From assembly GCA_963995525.1 (NCBI GenBank), contig OZ023214.1, forward strand, positions 35,650,013 to 35,714,012: a stretch of 64,000 nucleotides of DNA, written 5' to 3'. Positions 21,596 through 36,700 of the stretch are shown in pieces (position 1 is the stretch's first letter; every line of letters begins with the position of its first letter). The notes beneath the pieces are model-generated. The model made no database searches. It worked only from the letters and a program-made list of their open reading frames with translations, and was not told the origin of the DNA. This DNA is from Escarpia spicata. Its lineage: Eukaryota > Annelida > Polychaeta > Sabellida > Siboglinidae. Made by a program: the position numbers and the translations under genes.

Positions 21596-24500
21596 AAGAT
21601 GTCAATTTACACCACCAAGCTTGGACCTGAATGCCATTAATTAGAGCTAATCACTTGTAAAGTCAGTTAACAGTGACATCCAGTTTGGCTGACACTGAAC
21701 TCTAATGTCTATGTCAAGTATTTAGTCCCTGGATATGACTCGGTTGGTGGGAGAAAATGTGAAGGTTACGATATGTTCAAAAACATACATATTTAAATAT
21801 TTATTGTCTGAAAACACATATATGTACAGTAGTTCACAGAACAATGAAATTTCTTCAGGGTAAACATTGATTGAGATTATGCACAAAAGTTCTGATAACA
21901 AATATGATGCATAGAAACATCACGTTCAATTCACATAACAACAGTTCTCCGAGCACAGTTTAAATTAAATAAAATTTTAAAAAGTTTGACTTTGTATCTC
22001 TTCATCTTATCCCAACATGTATGATAGCATAAATAACACCAGGGACAGTCATGCAAATTATTATCAATAAATCACATGTGAATTCCTCAGTGAAAACAAG
22101 AACGCTATTCCAACATTTCCACAGGATTCAACAAGTATTCATAATATCTGACATTAGATACTTCTGTTTATTTTATTGGTACATGCTAGTTACTATAATA
22201 CTATGTACGTTTACACATGTACAGAATTACAGTAACAACATTTACTGTATAAGAAATACTTGACAACAGACTGCAGTGTCTGCGACTGTCACATTAATTC
22301 GTATAGAAGGGCATTCTGGGTAGAACCGCATCGGGTTACGAATCCATCCTGAAGGCAATAACATCAAACTAAACAACTAGGAACAGATCAAAACAACATG
22401 CGTGGGTTTTTTACCCAAGCTAATATTTTATGGTTTCATATCAACATTACGTAATTTTTCAATCTCCTCTTTCTATGAAACCTAAGTAGTTTTCATTGCG
22501 CTGTTTTATATCGGCGACCAGTTTTTCATTCAACATCATTTACTAACATGTTGGACTACTCAGTATTCACTACAATCACGTGGACTTGCAGGCACCTTTA
22601 TAAATAAAGAAACCATTTATCATCTCACTTCATATTGACCTGGTTTAAATGCAGTTTTTCAGACATTGGAATTATGACCCATTTACTCCTGCTGAGATTT
22701 TAAGTTGATAAATATTCTTTAGTGTTTTTTGACATAAAACTACTTTGCAATTTTCCTCGTAATAAAAAACATGTTTCTGTTAGTAATGCTGATAGTGTTG
22801 GTATATTAATCATGTGTTGCAAAGTATCTGGCACCAAAGAACTTGTGTCAATTTCCTGTATGAAATTACAAACTAAATATTCATGTAGCAACATAAATAT
22901 GACTTTTAGTATATGTGTTTCTATATCAAAATATTGCAAGGCCACAACAAAATTCAATTACCACATGACAGTAATTTCTTGACAGGTCAGATACTCCTAT
23001 TGTAACCAAGTTGGGCATACACACGTAGACAATTAGACCACCAGCATAGGTATAACCGTGCCATAAATTATGAACTTTGGTTTTGTTACACAGTGGAGAC
23101 ACTTAGAACAATGTTTATTGTCCTAAGTAGGTAAATGGCACTGCCTGTACATGGACATGAACCTATCAAGTTTTACTTCATTTCATTCAGGTCAAGTTGT
23201 CTCTACATAAGTGTTAATTTATGCGCACGAAACGTGATGTGCACCTTTCTGTCATGATTACTTTGCATTGAGAGTATACGTGAGGACAGGAACGGAACCA
23301 TTAAAACAAACACTTAGAAATGTAGGGCACAGGTTACTTGCTGGTCGACTTAACGCCGAAGTTGTCTGTTGGAGTGCGACATCCTCGTGAAAAACTGTAA
23401 GAAAATATACTTCTAAACACAAGATATATAGTATAGTTTATCTTTTAATGTTGAAACTAAAACAGTGTATTACATAAATACATTTTATATCATATACGTA
23501 CACCGGATAACAAGTGAAATCACCAAAGATTCATTTCCTCTGTTTGACTATTGGGAAGTAATTTGGACAATCTTAACCGAATTACGTCAACATCCGAATT
23601 ATAACAACATAATTTTAAATAACAGTTTGGATTACTGCCATCATAAATATTGTTTTTAATGGTTCACTATCGATTTTCCCAGTGATAAACAAATAACCAA
23701 CTGCCATTTATTTCAGGGTCAGGACATTTAATATAAATCTATACATTCTTTACAACTGTCTTTATTACATATTCCATGGGTAAAAAGTGCAGTGTAGGAG
23801 ACGCCTATTTAATACTGTTTTGCATTAGTCACAGGTTCACATCACTTGATATTGTTACAGAAATGAGAATCAAAAAAATTTCAATGATTACTGTTATACC
23901 AATAGCTGCAGGCATATGATTTCATAAGGCCACAGAGCTGGGTAAAGTACATTATCCCCCAGGGGGTGCATGCAGGTGGGTGAAACCTTTGTCCTAACAC
24001 AGAGAGGATATCTCCATACATATTGCACAGGATTTATGTCTTCTCAGACAAGACTTGACATCTGTGATTAGACTGCCAAGCTCAAAGCCGTCACTACACA
24101 GTCTAGAGAGTCAGTGACCCGTTGCGGAGAAATAAGTTAATAAATATATACCTACACATACCCGTACAAGTGCATCTAGCAGACGCGCAGGCCCGCTGCG
24201 CATTCATAAATAGACTAATATCTACAACTGTACATGACTGGAAATTATTCGCACACTTTTGCATTAGTACACGTCCATGTGTTTTGTGTGTGTTTTGTGT
24301 GTGCGTGCACACATTGGCATGCACACATGTTCGACACCACATTGTTCATGAGAACTAACAAAAACAAGTTTTTCACCAGGAAACGATCATCCCCACATCC
24401 ACATGTCTTGTAATAGAGGGGGACATTTTCCCTCCATATTTCCTCCAAAACATGTTCTCTGTGATGTCCATATGTGAGATATCTTCATAGTATAAATGCA

Positions 24501-24706
24501 CACATATATCGTTCTTCGTGTGATACACGTTTCACAGGGTTGAAGTTCTTTCCACACTCTGTATTGCGAGAAGCAAACATTTACATACTGTTCCGCATGT
24601 GACCCAGTGTTCCCGCATCAGTTCACATGCGCACCACACACGCTACTCCTGGTCATCTGTTCTGACCTGAACACACTGTCCACCACTATGCGATGCAGAG
24701 TTTCGA
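20995..24706. other. Region downstream of MYLIP; includes probable 3' UTR
   Basis: No protein gene recognised on either strand. The part next to 24706 should be MYLIP 3' untranslated region. Several minus-strand AATAAA signals exist (for example near 23759 and 21799), but the true one cannot be chosen from sequence alone. Short frames at 22722-22982 and 24122-24358 are antisense noise. Confidence 0.4.
21521..21592 (+). repeat. (CA)n microsatellite
   Basis: About 35 uninterrupted CA units. Confidence 0.95.
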
Positions 24707-27700
24707 CTAGGATGACGTTATCAGTGTCTTCAGCTCCAAGTCCGCGATGTGGAGATTCGGCAGGTAGATCTGTTGCGTTTTCTCGACCTCACACCGACAC
24801 AGCGGACATTTGTCGAGTTTGTTCGCGCACATGAGACAGCAAACGACGTGACCACATGGACAGAACGCGCAGTTTATGTTTCGGTCCATGCACACGTGAC
24901 ATGTCAGTGCATCCTCAATCTTCCGTACTTTCTCTTCCAGAAGCTGCAGAGGAATAAACACAATATTAGTGATTGCAGCAATAAACAACAACGTTAAAAC
25001 TGGTTCTATTACCAACATAAATTTCATCATTGTTAACACCATTAATTAAACCGAGGCCGCCTGATCCTTTTTTCATATCATATTAATACTAGTAGAAATA
25101 TGTATACTGCCTGCTGAATTGTTTAATAAGGCCAAGAAGTATATTATATTGTCAGCAAATTGCATTTACTAAACCCAAAACAGTGTGAACAATTTGTAAG
25201 TTCTGACAATGAAACAAAGCCCTCAATTTGTAAACAGCCATTATTGGCACTTTTTGTAAAGGCACACATTCCTACCCACTAATATATTTGAAGTGTTATG
25301 GTTCCTGCTCTCCTGACCACAGTCCTCCTGCTGATAATTACTAATTCTAGGTAAAAGGACAACCTCGTTTAAAAAAATGTCTACACATCAATTATCTGTA
25401 GGAGAACACCCACATATTATAATATATATATATACATATATATATATACAGTGTATATACAGCTGTATATATGTATATATATATATATAGGTAAGTATAA
25501 ATTACACTAAACCAAATATTAAGTACAGCTGTCTATCGGCCTACATTGCCGTTGATACGGTCCCTCTACCGAACCATAGGAGTCACATGTAAGTGCCACT
25601 CCTAGCTATGACAGGCCCTACAGGTAAACTCTACTAGTGCTGATTACAGGTGAATGCATGCACATTGTTCGATGGTTACAGTGGACTTTGTTAAAATGAA
25701 TACACGTACTTGAAGTGTTAAAAAAAGACACATAATGGCAGAATGCACGAAGACATGAACCATAACCACAAGAAATGGTTATGGTATGTGAAATAATAAA
25801 TGTTTTAATTTAAACCAAATAACTATAATGAAACCGATCAGATTGTTCCGAAAAGCTTTAGGAATTTAGCAGAATCTGTATTTAAAAATAAGTTGTGTGT
25901 TTATCGACACGGTTTTAGCATCTCTGTAGTGCCAACCCCTTGCTGTATAAGAATCTTTTGAATATGAAAATGTTAAAAATATTCCATTATCGTTCAGCGA
26001 CCCAGAACAATCTCTAGGAGTGCACGGAGCTCAGTGCTCATTAGCTTTAATCATTGAATAAGGTGACAAAACCTACGATTAATATCAGAAATCACAAACC
26101 AATTAAATTATATATCTATGTTTGACCCATGTGCAGTTTTTAAATGCCTCTGGCGTTTAGCATTGCGCCATCGTATGCTGACATATGAAAGCATATATAG
26201 TTACCATCTTGAATTGTCTTTATCCCATGCTATTAATGCTACGCGTAGAGATTTGTTATGCAATAACACAACCATAAAGGAAATTACACCATTGATTAGC
26301 TGCTAATTTGCAGCTATAAATGCAAACAAATCTTATATATATCTCTAATCTGGGTGGGATATTACTTATAATGACACTACACATTATGTAGTGCATAGGT
26401 ACAGCTCTCGGTTCGTCCATATTTTTGCACTGACCACTTTAGTACTGATACATCTGGATGATTCGCAAACAGTATTTTGATGTGAACAAATTCATGAAGG
26501 TAAATAATGAGAAACATGTGAAAGTATTTTGTGGTTATTTTGTCAATCGCCATTATATTACATGTAAAATAATACAGAGATCCAGACACATTGTATTATT
26601 GTACGATTTACAGGTGTCAAAATACAGAGATCATGCTTATGAAACTTAACGACATAACAAATAAAACTAACAAAATAAAACCTCAACTATATCTTTTGTG
26701 TACAAAAGTGTACCAACCATGTAATCATTTGAGTCTGGACACTGCTGCTGTTGACAACTGTCGACCTCGGTCTCCCAACTTGACGTGACCGTTCCCTCGG
26801 CATGAGTCGCCATCTCGACCCGGTATAGCTCTCGACGAGCATGGTCGTACGCCTCTCTGAATGTTCGCTGGATGTCAAAGATGTATTTCTTCCCTAAAAG
26901 AATTAAAAGTACAATTTTTTTCTTGGTGCATCTTTCATACAAACCATAGACATGGTAATTTAAAGCAAGCTGACATGTCACATGATGTCAGAAAGATTTC
27001 TATTAAATTTGCAGTGGAGTGCAATTTCCATGCTTTGATTAGCTAACTATTATCAACATGTGAAATGCACAAAGTTGTTTATAGCCTATCTATATCCTAC
27101 ACACAAAATTGTGCAACATTTTGAAACTCCAAAATCTAATATGATGTTTTTACTTCTAAGATTACACTGTATGTTCCAAGATAGTAGCTACTGTGTTATT
27201 CAACAGAATGGAAACGTACTTGCAAACACCTCATCAGCTTGGATTCAAGTCAAAACACGGAACGGAGCTGTGTGTGTTTACATTTAAGGAATTACTAAGA
27301 TTTTACACTAAAAATGGTTCAGCAATGCATGTTGCATTTCTGGATGCGTCAAAAACATTTGATCGAATCAGTCAACATAAGCTGTTAACAAAATTAGAAC
27401 AACACGATGTACCAAAATATATTCTAAGAATACTGAGTAATGAGTTCAATAACCAATGTGTATGTATCCGATAGGGATCTACCTACTCAGATTTCTTCTC
27501 AGTGGGCAACGGTGTTAAACAAAGTGGAAAGTTATCCCCTTTACTTTTTAACATTTACATGGACAATTTGAGTGTACAACTATACAGACAACATATTGGT
27601 TGTAGTCTGGGTACTATGGTTGTTAATCACCTGATATATGCTGATGACCTACTTCTATTCGCTCCTTCCGCCAAGGGACTACAAACCTTACTTGACATGT

Positions 27701-30700
27701 GTTACTCTTAAGGGTGTGAGCACGATGTTTAATAAGCTTAAATCCTGCCAGGGAAATGACTTTAGCAGGAAAGAAGTTAAACTTTGCCACCTATGATAAT
27801 TATCGGATGAGGCTCACATTCAAGCCAAAGTGAGACTTCTTTATGCCAAAAGTAACATGTTATGGCAAAATTTCATTTTTGCTCTACTGCTATAAAGAAT
27901 AAGCTGTTTACTGCATATTTCAGTAATATATATGTGTGCACTATGAGTTAATGGTAGAAAAGCTCATTTTCAATAATTTATTGTTGCCTATAACAATTCA
28001 TACAGGATATTGCACAATCTGCCGATGAGATGTAGCGCTAGCCACATGTTTGCTACAGCTACAGTTATCAGAACAGGCATTTTTAGCTTAATCATGAGGA
28101 TTAACAGGTCTGTTAATATAATTATTCAGAGTATTGTTACTAGCGACGTATACAGTACGTCGCAGTTGCGGCATCAGTGGATCAAGGCTCTGTATAATTT
28201 TTTTAATATCTTGTTTTTATTGACATGTTTATTTGTTTAAGTATTTCTTTATTTTTGATATGGATGTTTTTTTTATTGATGTTTTTTTATATGGACACAA
28301 CGCTTGTCTGAAATAAAAACATTATTATTACTATATGTCCTAAATGTAACACATCTACGAATTGTTGTCCTTTATGGAACACCTCTGACCTAAATGCTAC
28401 ATCTCCAGGGATCTGTCCTTAATTTAAACCCTCTTTAATGATCATGTGCTTGCTGCGTGACTGAATAACACTGCTCCCTGCTCTGCGCATGCTGTGGTCA
28501 TGCACAGCCTCTCTGTTGCAATACATGTTGCGTGACGAATTTCAGCCCACACCGATGAGACCCCATCTATCACACTGGCTACTTTTTAGATGCAACTGGG
28601 TGATTCTTCATGATGTACTAACACGTAATGGCACAATAACATAGCTCTTCCAGCGACAGACAAGCAACTATTTCCATCCAGTCTGTGACAACTTGATGAC
28701 TCGTCTGTTTTTTACCTCAATTTTCTCTGAACAATTTCCCATTTTCCCATTGATGTTTTGACAACGTCAAAAGCTATACATGATAATACATTATGTCCAT
28801 AAAAAACGTGTGCAATTATACAGAAAACACCATCTTGTGGGAAGACGGATCATTTCACACAGCTGTGTCTGTGAACCGCATGTGTTGAGAAACATAAAGG
28901 CCACAAGATGCAGGACAAAACGTCACATGATACTATCATGACAGCAAAAAATACTGTCAGTGTCTGACAATGTTCAAGTCACAATGTGATCATAATTTTT
29001 TCTGACCATCATGTAAATATGATGGAAAACAACGGATGTCGATGGAGAGCGTGGTAAAACTTAAAGATGGCTCCTCAAATTAACTTTATCGCTCGGTTCA
29101 TTTTAAATTCATTTGTGAGAAAAGCAGACCACTATGACATGCTAGCTCAATTATGCAACCTTTTTACGTACCAGGTAGTTTGGATGAGATCACCAGACAC
29201 ATTAACTCACTTAGTGTTGGACCAAGCATTAATTCAAATGGTTTTCAAAGTTGGAATTTTCACGTGAATGCCCGATACAACTACCGGGTATGTGTTTCTG
29301 TGTTGATCTAATCACCATGTCTGGCTCTCTCGGTAACCATGTGGCCAACCAGTTCAATCACTTGAAGGTTAACTGTCGGCACGAAAACTGGCTGTATCAA
29401 ATTACCAGATGTAACAACTAAAATTAAATCCATCAAATGTTGGCTGTTTGCCATTTACCCTATCTCTAAGGATAGCAAATCTGTAATGTAACATAACAAA
29501 GACGGAAACACGATCAGTCATTCTGTCACTCAATAAAACACAAAAAACCACAGGCTTACCTAACGTGGTGTTTTCGTTGAATAATGCAGCAAGGATGCCT
29601 TTCAGGTCTCGGCTGTACTGTGATGCTACAGTACTCCGTACAGTGTCGCAAAGGTAGAAGGAGTACATTTCCGTGACGCACCGGTAGAGTCCATTCGCCG
29701 CCTTTTGACTGTGTAGTTGGAAGTTAAGGATCGTTGTGCTACCGTCATCACAAACCGTCTCGAGAAAGAGACATTTCCGTGTTAGGGTCGCCATGCGAAT
29801 GGCAGGATACTCGATTCTGCAAACGGAAAACACGTTGAGAAATCTTGCAAAAGTTTCCAGTTGTCCGGTTTAAAAGCTTAAAAACTTTCATATTTTAATA
29901 AATATTTTAAATCTTGACCATGTTTCAACTGTACAAGATGTGTTCAGTGTTTCCATTATGATTGATCAACAAAAGAAGGTTATAAAAAAATCACGGTAAA
30001 GGGCTCCACTTAAACAAACCTACAATCACATTTTAGGTCTAGCCGTGTGATAAAAATAGCATGCTCAACAGAAGACATGAAGTGTTGTAATTTATCAACC
30101 TATAGAATTTGCGGTGTGCTAAAAAATTACCAGATATTTTCAGCACAAATCCTATGACATTAAATCATCAACAGTTTGCACCTTCAAACACACCCTTTTG
30201 GTAATCTCTGGTACCACACAGTCATGGCTGGCTAAGCACCATTATGTAGTTGTTTACACTGTAATCAAACCTCCACTTACTACCATGGTTCACTCGGTGG
30301 AATAATGGCTATTAAACGGCCATTCAATTTTATGGGTGACCGTCAACTCCTCATATGTGTACAAGAGGCCATTAAGACGGCAAAATTAGAACAAGGTTCC
30401 GTTATACAACAACGTTATGTATGCAATATGATACAAACGACGCAGGACTGACGCAAAATGTGGCCGGGCCGCCGGGATAGAAATAGGTGCAAAAACAATC
30501 TGGTACGGAATTGGCAACACAAGAACCCAGAAAAGAACTAGGCTGCAGAAGCAACAACATATTTCCTTACACTGTTTTGGTGCGCCACTACCGGTAAATG
30601 TCACAAGCCACATGGTGCAGCAAAGACAGAAGCTGGTCAATCACTGGGAAAGTTTGTCAACGTATAGCTGGTCAGTTCCAAGAATTTTTTTATTATTCAT

Positions 30701-33700
30701 TAACACAACCTGTTAAATTACCGAGTGCCAACAATTTAATAAAATTAATGTTCAGGTATTGTTATAATGTGAGAGTTGACTATGTATTTTCTACTTTTCA
30801 CATTAATTGGAAAAACACTATTTAACTGAGACAGTCTGTTCATAATTATTTACTAAATGTTCCTAATACTAAAATAAATGTGTCGACAATATACTTTCCA
30901 ACGAATTGCAGTTCATATTTACATACCTGAAACAGTGTTCGCAATTTGAATACTTTCTTCACGGAAATGTTCAAATTTTAAACAATACTTTCAGATGGGC
31001 AAACAGACAGTTTTAATATGACACAACTGTGCAGATTTTGAAAAAGTACACGAGCACTCACGTTTTGACTAGTTTTCCATCCTTGTCATAGAGGGCGATA
31101 CCGTTTGGTCCAACGCCCATCTGGTCAACCTGTGCCGATCCCGACCGTATCTTGTGGTACTCAACACCATAACAGCTCCATGCAGACACCTCTTGCAAGA
31201 TTTTGTACTCGGCCGCAGTTCGATCGAGGCCTTCGAGTTTGCCATGCGCCACTGCCACAGCCAAGGAGAAGTCTTTGTCACTATTTGATGGGGCAAAGGC
31301 ACTGTACCAAGTTCCGACTGTGCGACCCCCTTGCTGGTTGTGGTTGCCCAGTTCGACTTGCGCATTAAGAGCAGCTGTGCGTACGGCTTGCATGTGGGAA
31401 GGTGCCTTCATGCGACCTTCAGAGAACTCCTGCTTGATGTTCAGATAGAACTGATGTCTGCGGAAGAAAAAACATCAAAGTAACAGATTGAACATTGCAC
31501 AGACCATACAGAATAAAAACTTAAGAAGTCTACTAGAAATGACAGAGGAGATTTATGGTTCTTGTCAGAAAGATCAAAGTGATTTCTAATGAGTGCGTTA
31601 AAGAAAAAAATTAACTGAAAACAGAACTGTCCTTTATTGTAATTTGAATTATAATTATTCTGGGCGATGTAACTTGTGCTAAATATCATCAATATTTATA
31701 AGAACTGAATGAGGTGTTTAAACAAGGTCATTTAAACTACCAAAAAAAAATGTGTACAATGTCACCAAATTCACCAACCATTGGTTGACGATAATAAAAC
31801 ATGTAAAAAATTATAAAAAAACTTGCTTATAAATTATAAAATTATAATAGTGATGTAAGTTGAAAGGGAAGAAAGAAATATCAAAAGTGCTCTCACCGAG
31901 TGGTTTCTTGCAAAATGTAGTGGGGCTCGACGAAGAATTTCACGCGCAAACGGAAACGATATGGAGGCGAACGCATCAGTTGTCTTGTGATGTCATTGCG
32001 TAGGTTGAGCCACAGATGTTCGCCTTTCTCTCCCGTGTACTGGAGGCCAAAGTAGTCAAGTTCTATGATGCCCAGTTGCTGACAAACCTACAAAACACAA
32101 CATAGATTGCATAATTTGTTCATCACAACGAAGGTGCTTTGCATGGCACAGTAAGCCATTTAAAACATATTTCTCTGCCTAATGTTTTTATTTTTTGCAC
32201 ATTTTAACAACATGTTAATTTGAAGTGTTTCAAGGGAAATGTGATAAATGTCAGTTCGGGTGACATTTTGAATGGGTAAAATTTCAGAATTGAAATGTAC
32301 GAAAAAGATTTCAGTTCTTGAGCACTATTGGTGACTAAGATTTTGTTTTCTTATGATAGTCCAGTATCATGAACCTGTGATCATTTAAGCTCTGAGGACG
32401 GAGCACAGAAGCGAGATTTTGTCAAAAACCAAGAAAACAGATCTATCTCATTTTGCCGTGAAACCTGTCATTATTGTACCTTTCACTTTCATAAAATTAA
32501 AATGCCATATTTTCTACTACGTTTTCAAGCTTAAGATTGTAGTAGCACCCTGTAAGGCGGTGTCCATTTTCACAAAATGTACTGCTATTTTGTAAAGAAA
32601 TCACTTCAATTACCAAAAGTTGATTACCTTGCCACTCCCAAGCAAATCAAAATTGCTGATGCAAACACATTTGCATACTTTATGCAAATTCTGTGGAAGT
32701 GTATCAGTAAACACAACAGTTCTGTGTTCTCCATTTCCATGTGTAAACCATTTCATTGTTATATGGACATGTGGTCTATTTAATGTGGTTTTCTGATTGG
32801 AATAAATTATTGATCTCTAGTTTCATTTGTGCTGCACTACGGTAATGAAATAGTTGTGCTTTAACTTGCAAAAGATCACCATATCATGTACAAGGAACAA
32901 GAACATTGTCATGAAAAAAATGCAAGACAATGCATTCACCGTGTGTGTTCGTGTTTCAAGACTATATGTCAATGCGGTAGTATGATATCTGACAACTGAT
33001 TAGTTCTAAGTACGACATCAGACTATATATTTCTATGCTCTTAAAAAAGCAAATCTATATTACCGGTACATATATATGAAACAAGATAAGTGCTAAATCA
33101 CCCTGTGGCTAACTTTGTCTGGTACGCCGTTTAACAATACACATACAGGTTTAACCAAGACAAACCCCTTGCACTGCGTGACATAGCTGATAATGCATGA
33201 GAACATTGAACTTTTAGGTATCTAATAATCACTCAACCAAGACGTAACGGCCACCAGATTGTCTTAATTGGACACACCAGAAGGTATGGACCCAAATAGC
33301 TAGTGCACCTATTATCCTCTGAAGGTTGACTTCTTATGTGAACAAGTACAGAGAGCCAGAGGGGAAGTGATTCCTCAAGTTGACAGTTTAACAAGATTGC
33401 CATCCAGAAAATTACTCTCGATGGCAGTTGGACAAGGAAGCCTTTTGGCTTATCGAGAGTCCAATACTTTTTATCTACATGTATCCCGCCTTTTTAAGGT
33501 GTGTGTCGATTTTATTTTTAAACATATTCACGCCACTAGCACCAACACAATCAGGAGATAATCTGTTCCATTCATTTACAGTCCTTTGTGAGAATGAGAA
33601 CTTTCTTATATCTAATCTACACTGCTCCTTTACTAATGTAGCTTCATGTCCTCTGGTCCTTCTATCTTTCTTAACTGAGAAAAAAATGTTTCTATCAATA

Positions 33701-36700
33701 TTTTCATAACCATTCAATATTTTAAACACTTCTATGTGATCTCCTCTCAATCTCCTGGTCTCTAGTGTTGTTAAACCACATTCTTTTAGGCGTATTTCGT
33801 AACTAAGATCCCTCAGATTTGGTATCATTTTAGTCGCTCTCCTCTGTACTCTTTCTAGCATATCTATGTCCTTCTTGCGATATGGCCTCCATGCTTGTAT
33901 ACAATATTCTAAATGAGGCCTCACTATTGTTTTGTACAGCGGTACTATTAATTCTTTTTTCTTATACGCTATATTTCGCCTAATTAATCCAAGGATTTGA
34001 TTTCCCTTTGACGCTGCAATTCTGCACTGCTCTGAAACCTTCATATCAACACTAATGGTTAACCCTAAGTCCTTTTCTTTTACAGTAGTACTTAGAACAG
34101 TACCCCCCATTTTATATTTTACCTCTTCATTCCCATGACCTGTGTGGAGGCATTTACATTTCCCAAAATTGAACAGCATTTGCCACTTTTCAGACCATTT
34201 GATCAACCTATCAAGATCATCTTGTAAATGCTGTCTGTCTCCATCACTTTTAATCCTTCTAAACACTTTTGTATCATCCGCAAATTTTAACACCTTGCTT
34301 GTTATATCATCGTCCAAATCGTTGATATATATTAAGAATAATATAGGTCCTAGTACTGATCCCTGTGGTACCCCACTCAATACCGATTTCCAGTTTGAAG
34401 CCTCCCCATCAACTACTACACGTTGTCTTCTGTCATTCAGCCATTTTTCTATCCAGTTTATTATACCATTTCCTATGCCATGGGCCTTTAGCTTAAGGAG
34501 TAATCTTTGATGTGGTACTTTGTCGAAAGCTTTTTGAAAATCTAAATAGATGATATCTACTGGTGATCCCTCATCTACCCACCTAGTGATGTCTTCCAAA
34601 AAACATAACATATTTGTTAAGCATGACCTCGCTTTTTAAAACCCATGTTGAGATGGGTTTATCAAGTTATGTTTAACAAGAAAATCCACCATGTGATCTT
34701 TAATTAGTTAAAATTAGGGCAACACCTACACAGAAATACACATTGTTTCATGGCCATCCTGGGTCTATAAAGGGGTGTCTGCTAATGCAGTACTAAAATA
34801 TGTCCAACACAGATCCATTTAGATGATTTTCAGCAAGATTTAACAAAACTGCTATCCAAAGTGATAAGATCCAGTTGGTAGGGAAGCCAGAGGTTTATCA
34901 AGTTTGTATTGTCCAACAGTTTTTTTGTTTATATAAATGCATAGACTGCCATCATCAGATATATTACATCAATTTTATTTTAAAACATATCAATGTTGCT
35001 AGCATTAAAACAATCAGTCCTTAGTTTGTTCCATTAAATTATTGCCCTGGGAGATTGAGTACTTTCTCAGATATCCAAACTACCCATACACAGTTTTTAT
35101 TACTGTTGCTGTGGGACCTCAATTTCTACAACCCAGTTTAATTTGAAGAAAATGTTTTGTTCAATGTTTTGTTCATTAGCTTCATAACCATTCAATAGTA
35201 ATTTATAAATAAAAACAAAAATGTTGTGTCCTTTTAACCCTCCTCTTTATAGTATTAATAATTTATAAAAACAACATTCCACCAGATGATGGCCCCACTA
35301 ACTTACAAATAATTCTTAGCACATAATCTGGTGGTAAATATATAATGTGTAACTCAACATTGTGTGTTTGGTGTTTTCATTAAAACCTGTCAAGTATGAC
35401 TGCAGTGACCTTGCTGTTGTATTGGCAGGTGAAACAGCAAAACACTTGACAAATGCGGACATCGATTGGCCTTGGAATTGTCACCATCCAGGGACAGTCC
35501 TTCACCACAAGTATTGATGTATATACACACGGAACAAGTGATAACGTGCGCACATGCATGCACACTAACACTCTTCACACACACACATAAGATCATGCTG
35601 GCACTGAGTTTTAAATTTTATTTATATTTATAGTGAACACAAGAAAATAAACATTTAGTCCATTGTGGCATTCAAATAACACATATTTGTTAAAACGGTC
35701 TAGATGGTAGATATGTTACTAGGTTATTGACACAACGTTTAGGTTATTAATAACAAATATATATCAAACTGCTGCCCAAATTATGTATAGGACAACAACA
35801 GAAATGTGTTACCAAGACAACAATAATAATACACGTTTGCCTACCAAGAACACATTTAGTTTTATTAAATTTTTACTGACATAACATAAACAAAATTATA
35901 TTGGATGTCGCACAATATTGGACAGGCTTCACAGAAGTGTTATGCATTGAATGAATGGAACCAGTGAATAGTGTCATTTGAAAAGTCATAATTGTAAATA
36001 CTTTTAATCAAAACATCTGCTGTCGGAGATGTCAAATGGGTATGTAGTAAGCTAAACAACATGACCTAGTTACATTCAGCAGGTGCTTTAACAGTGCGTT
36101 TTGCTCTGAAAGGCCACTCTTAATACCATTGGAGATACATATCTAATCATTATCTTCACAACAGCCGCTTTCAAATAAACTGCGTCATATAAAATTCTGC
36201 TTTTCTTGTTTCAATTACTATTTAACGATACTATATAAACAATTTATTATCAACCGAATTACTCATACATTGTTTTTCCCTTGTTAACTCTCATAGATTT
36301 TCATGTGAATATTTCACTAAGTTAAAGGGCAGTACTTAATCATATTTTCACACAGCTACATTTTACTCATTAACCTGCCTTATTTGCACTGACTCCAGCA
36401 GCTCACAAAACTGTCATAAACACAACAAACAACAAGAAGAAACCATCAACAAACAACAAGAAGACCTGGCATGTAAACAAATCAATCCTGCAAACTCGGT
36501 TCAAGTGTTTTTATGCCGGTGACCTTCGGTAATAAACCTTGATGTATGACACATGCACCCATGTAGATTGTTTATGGACCAACAGGATAGTCACATTACT
36601 CACTGATGGAAGAATAGAAGAAGCCTTCAGTAGGGCAACTCCATTCAGAGCGCCTCAATAGAATGGCAGCTTCAGTATCCTGTTACAAGCTACTTTGTTA

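Noticed and set aside
31105..31448. Plus-strand frames of 81-87 codons
   Set aside because: They are antisense to MYLIP exon 3, whose minus-strand reading is clearly conserved.
34142..34510. 122-codon plus-strand frame
   Set aside because: Antisense to the LINE reverse transcriptase; likewise 15893-16174, 16685-16885 and 16932-17141.
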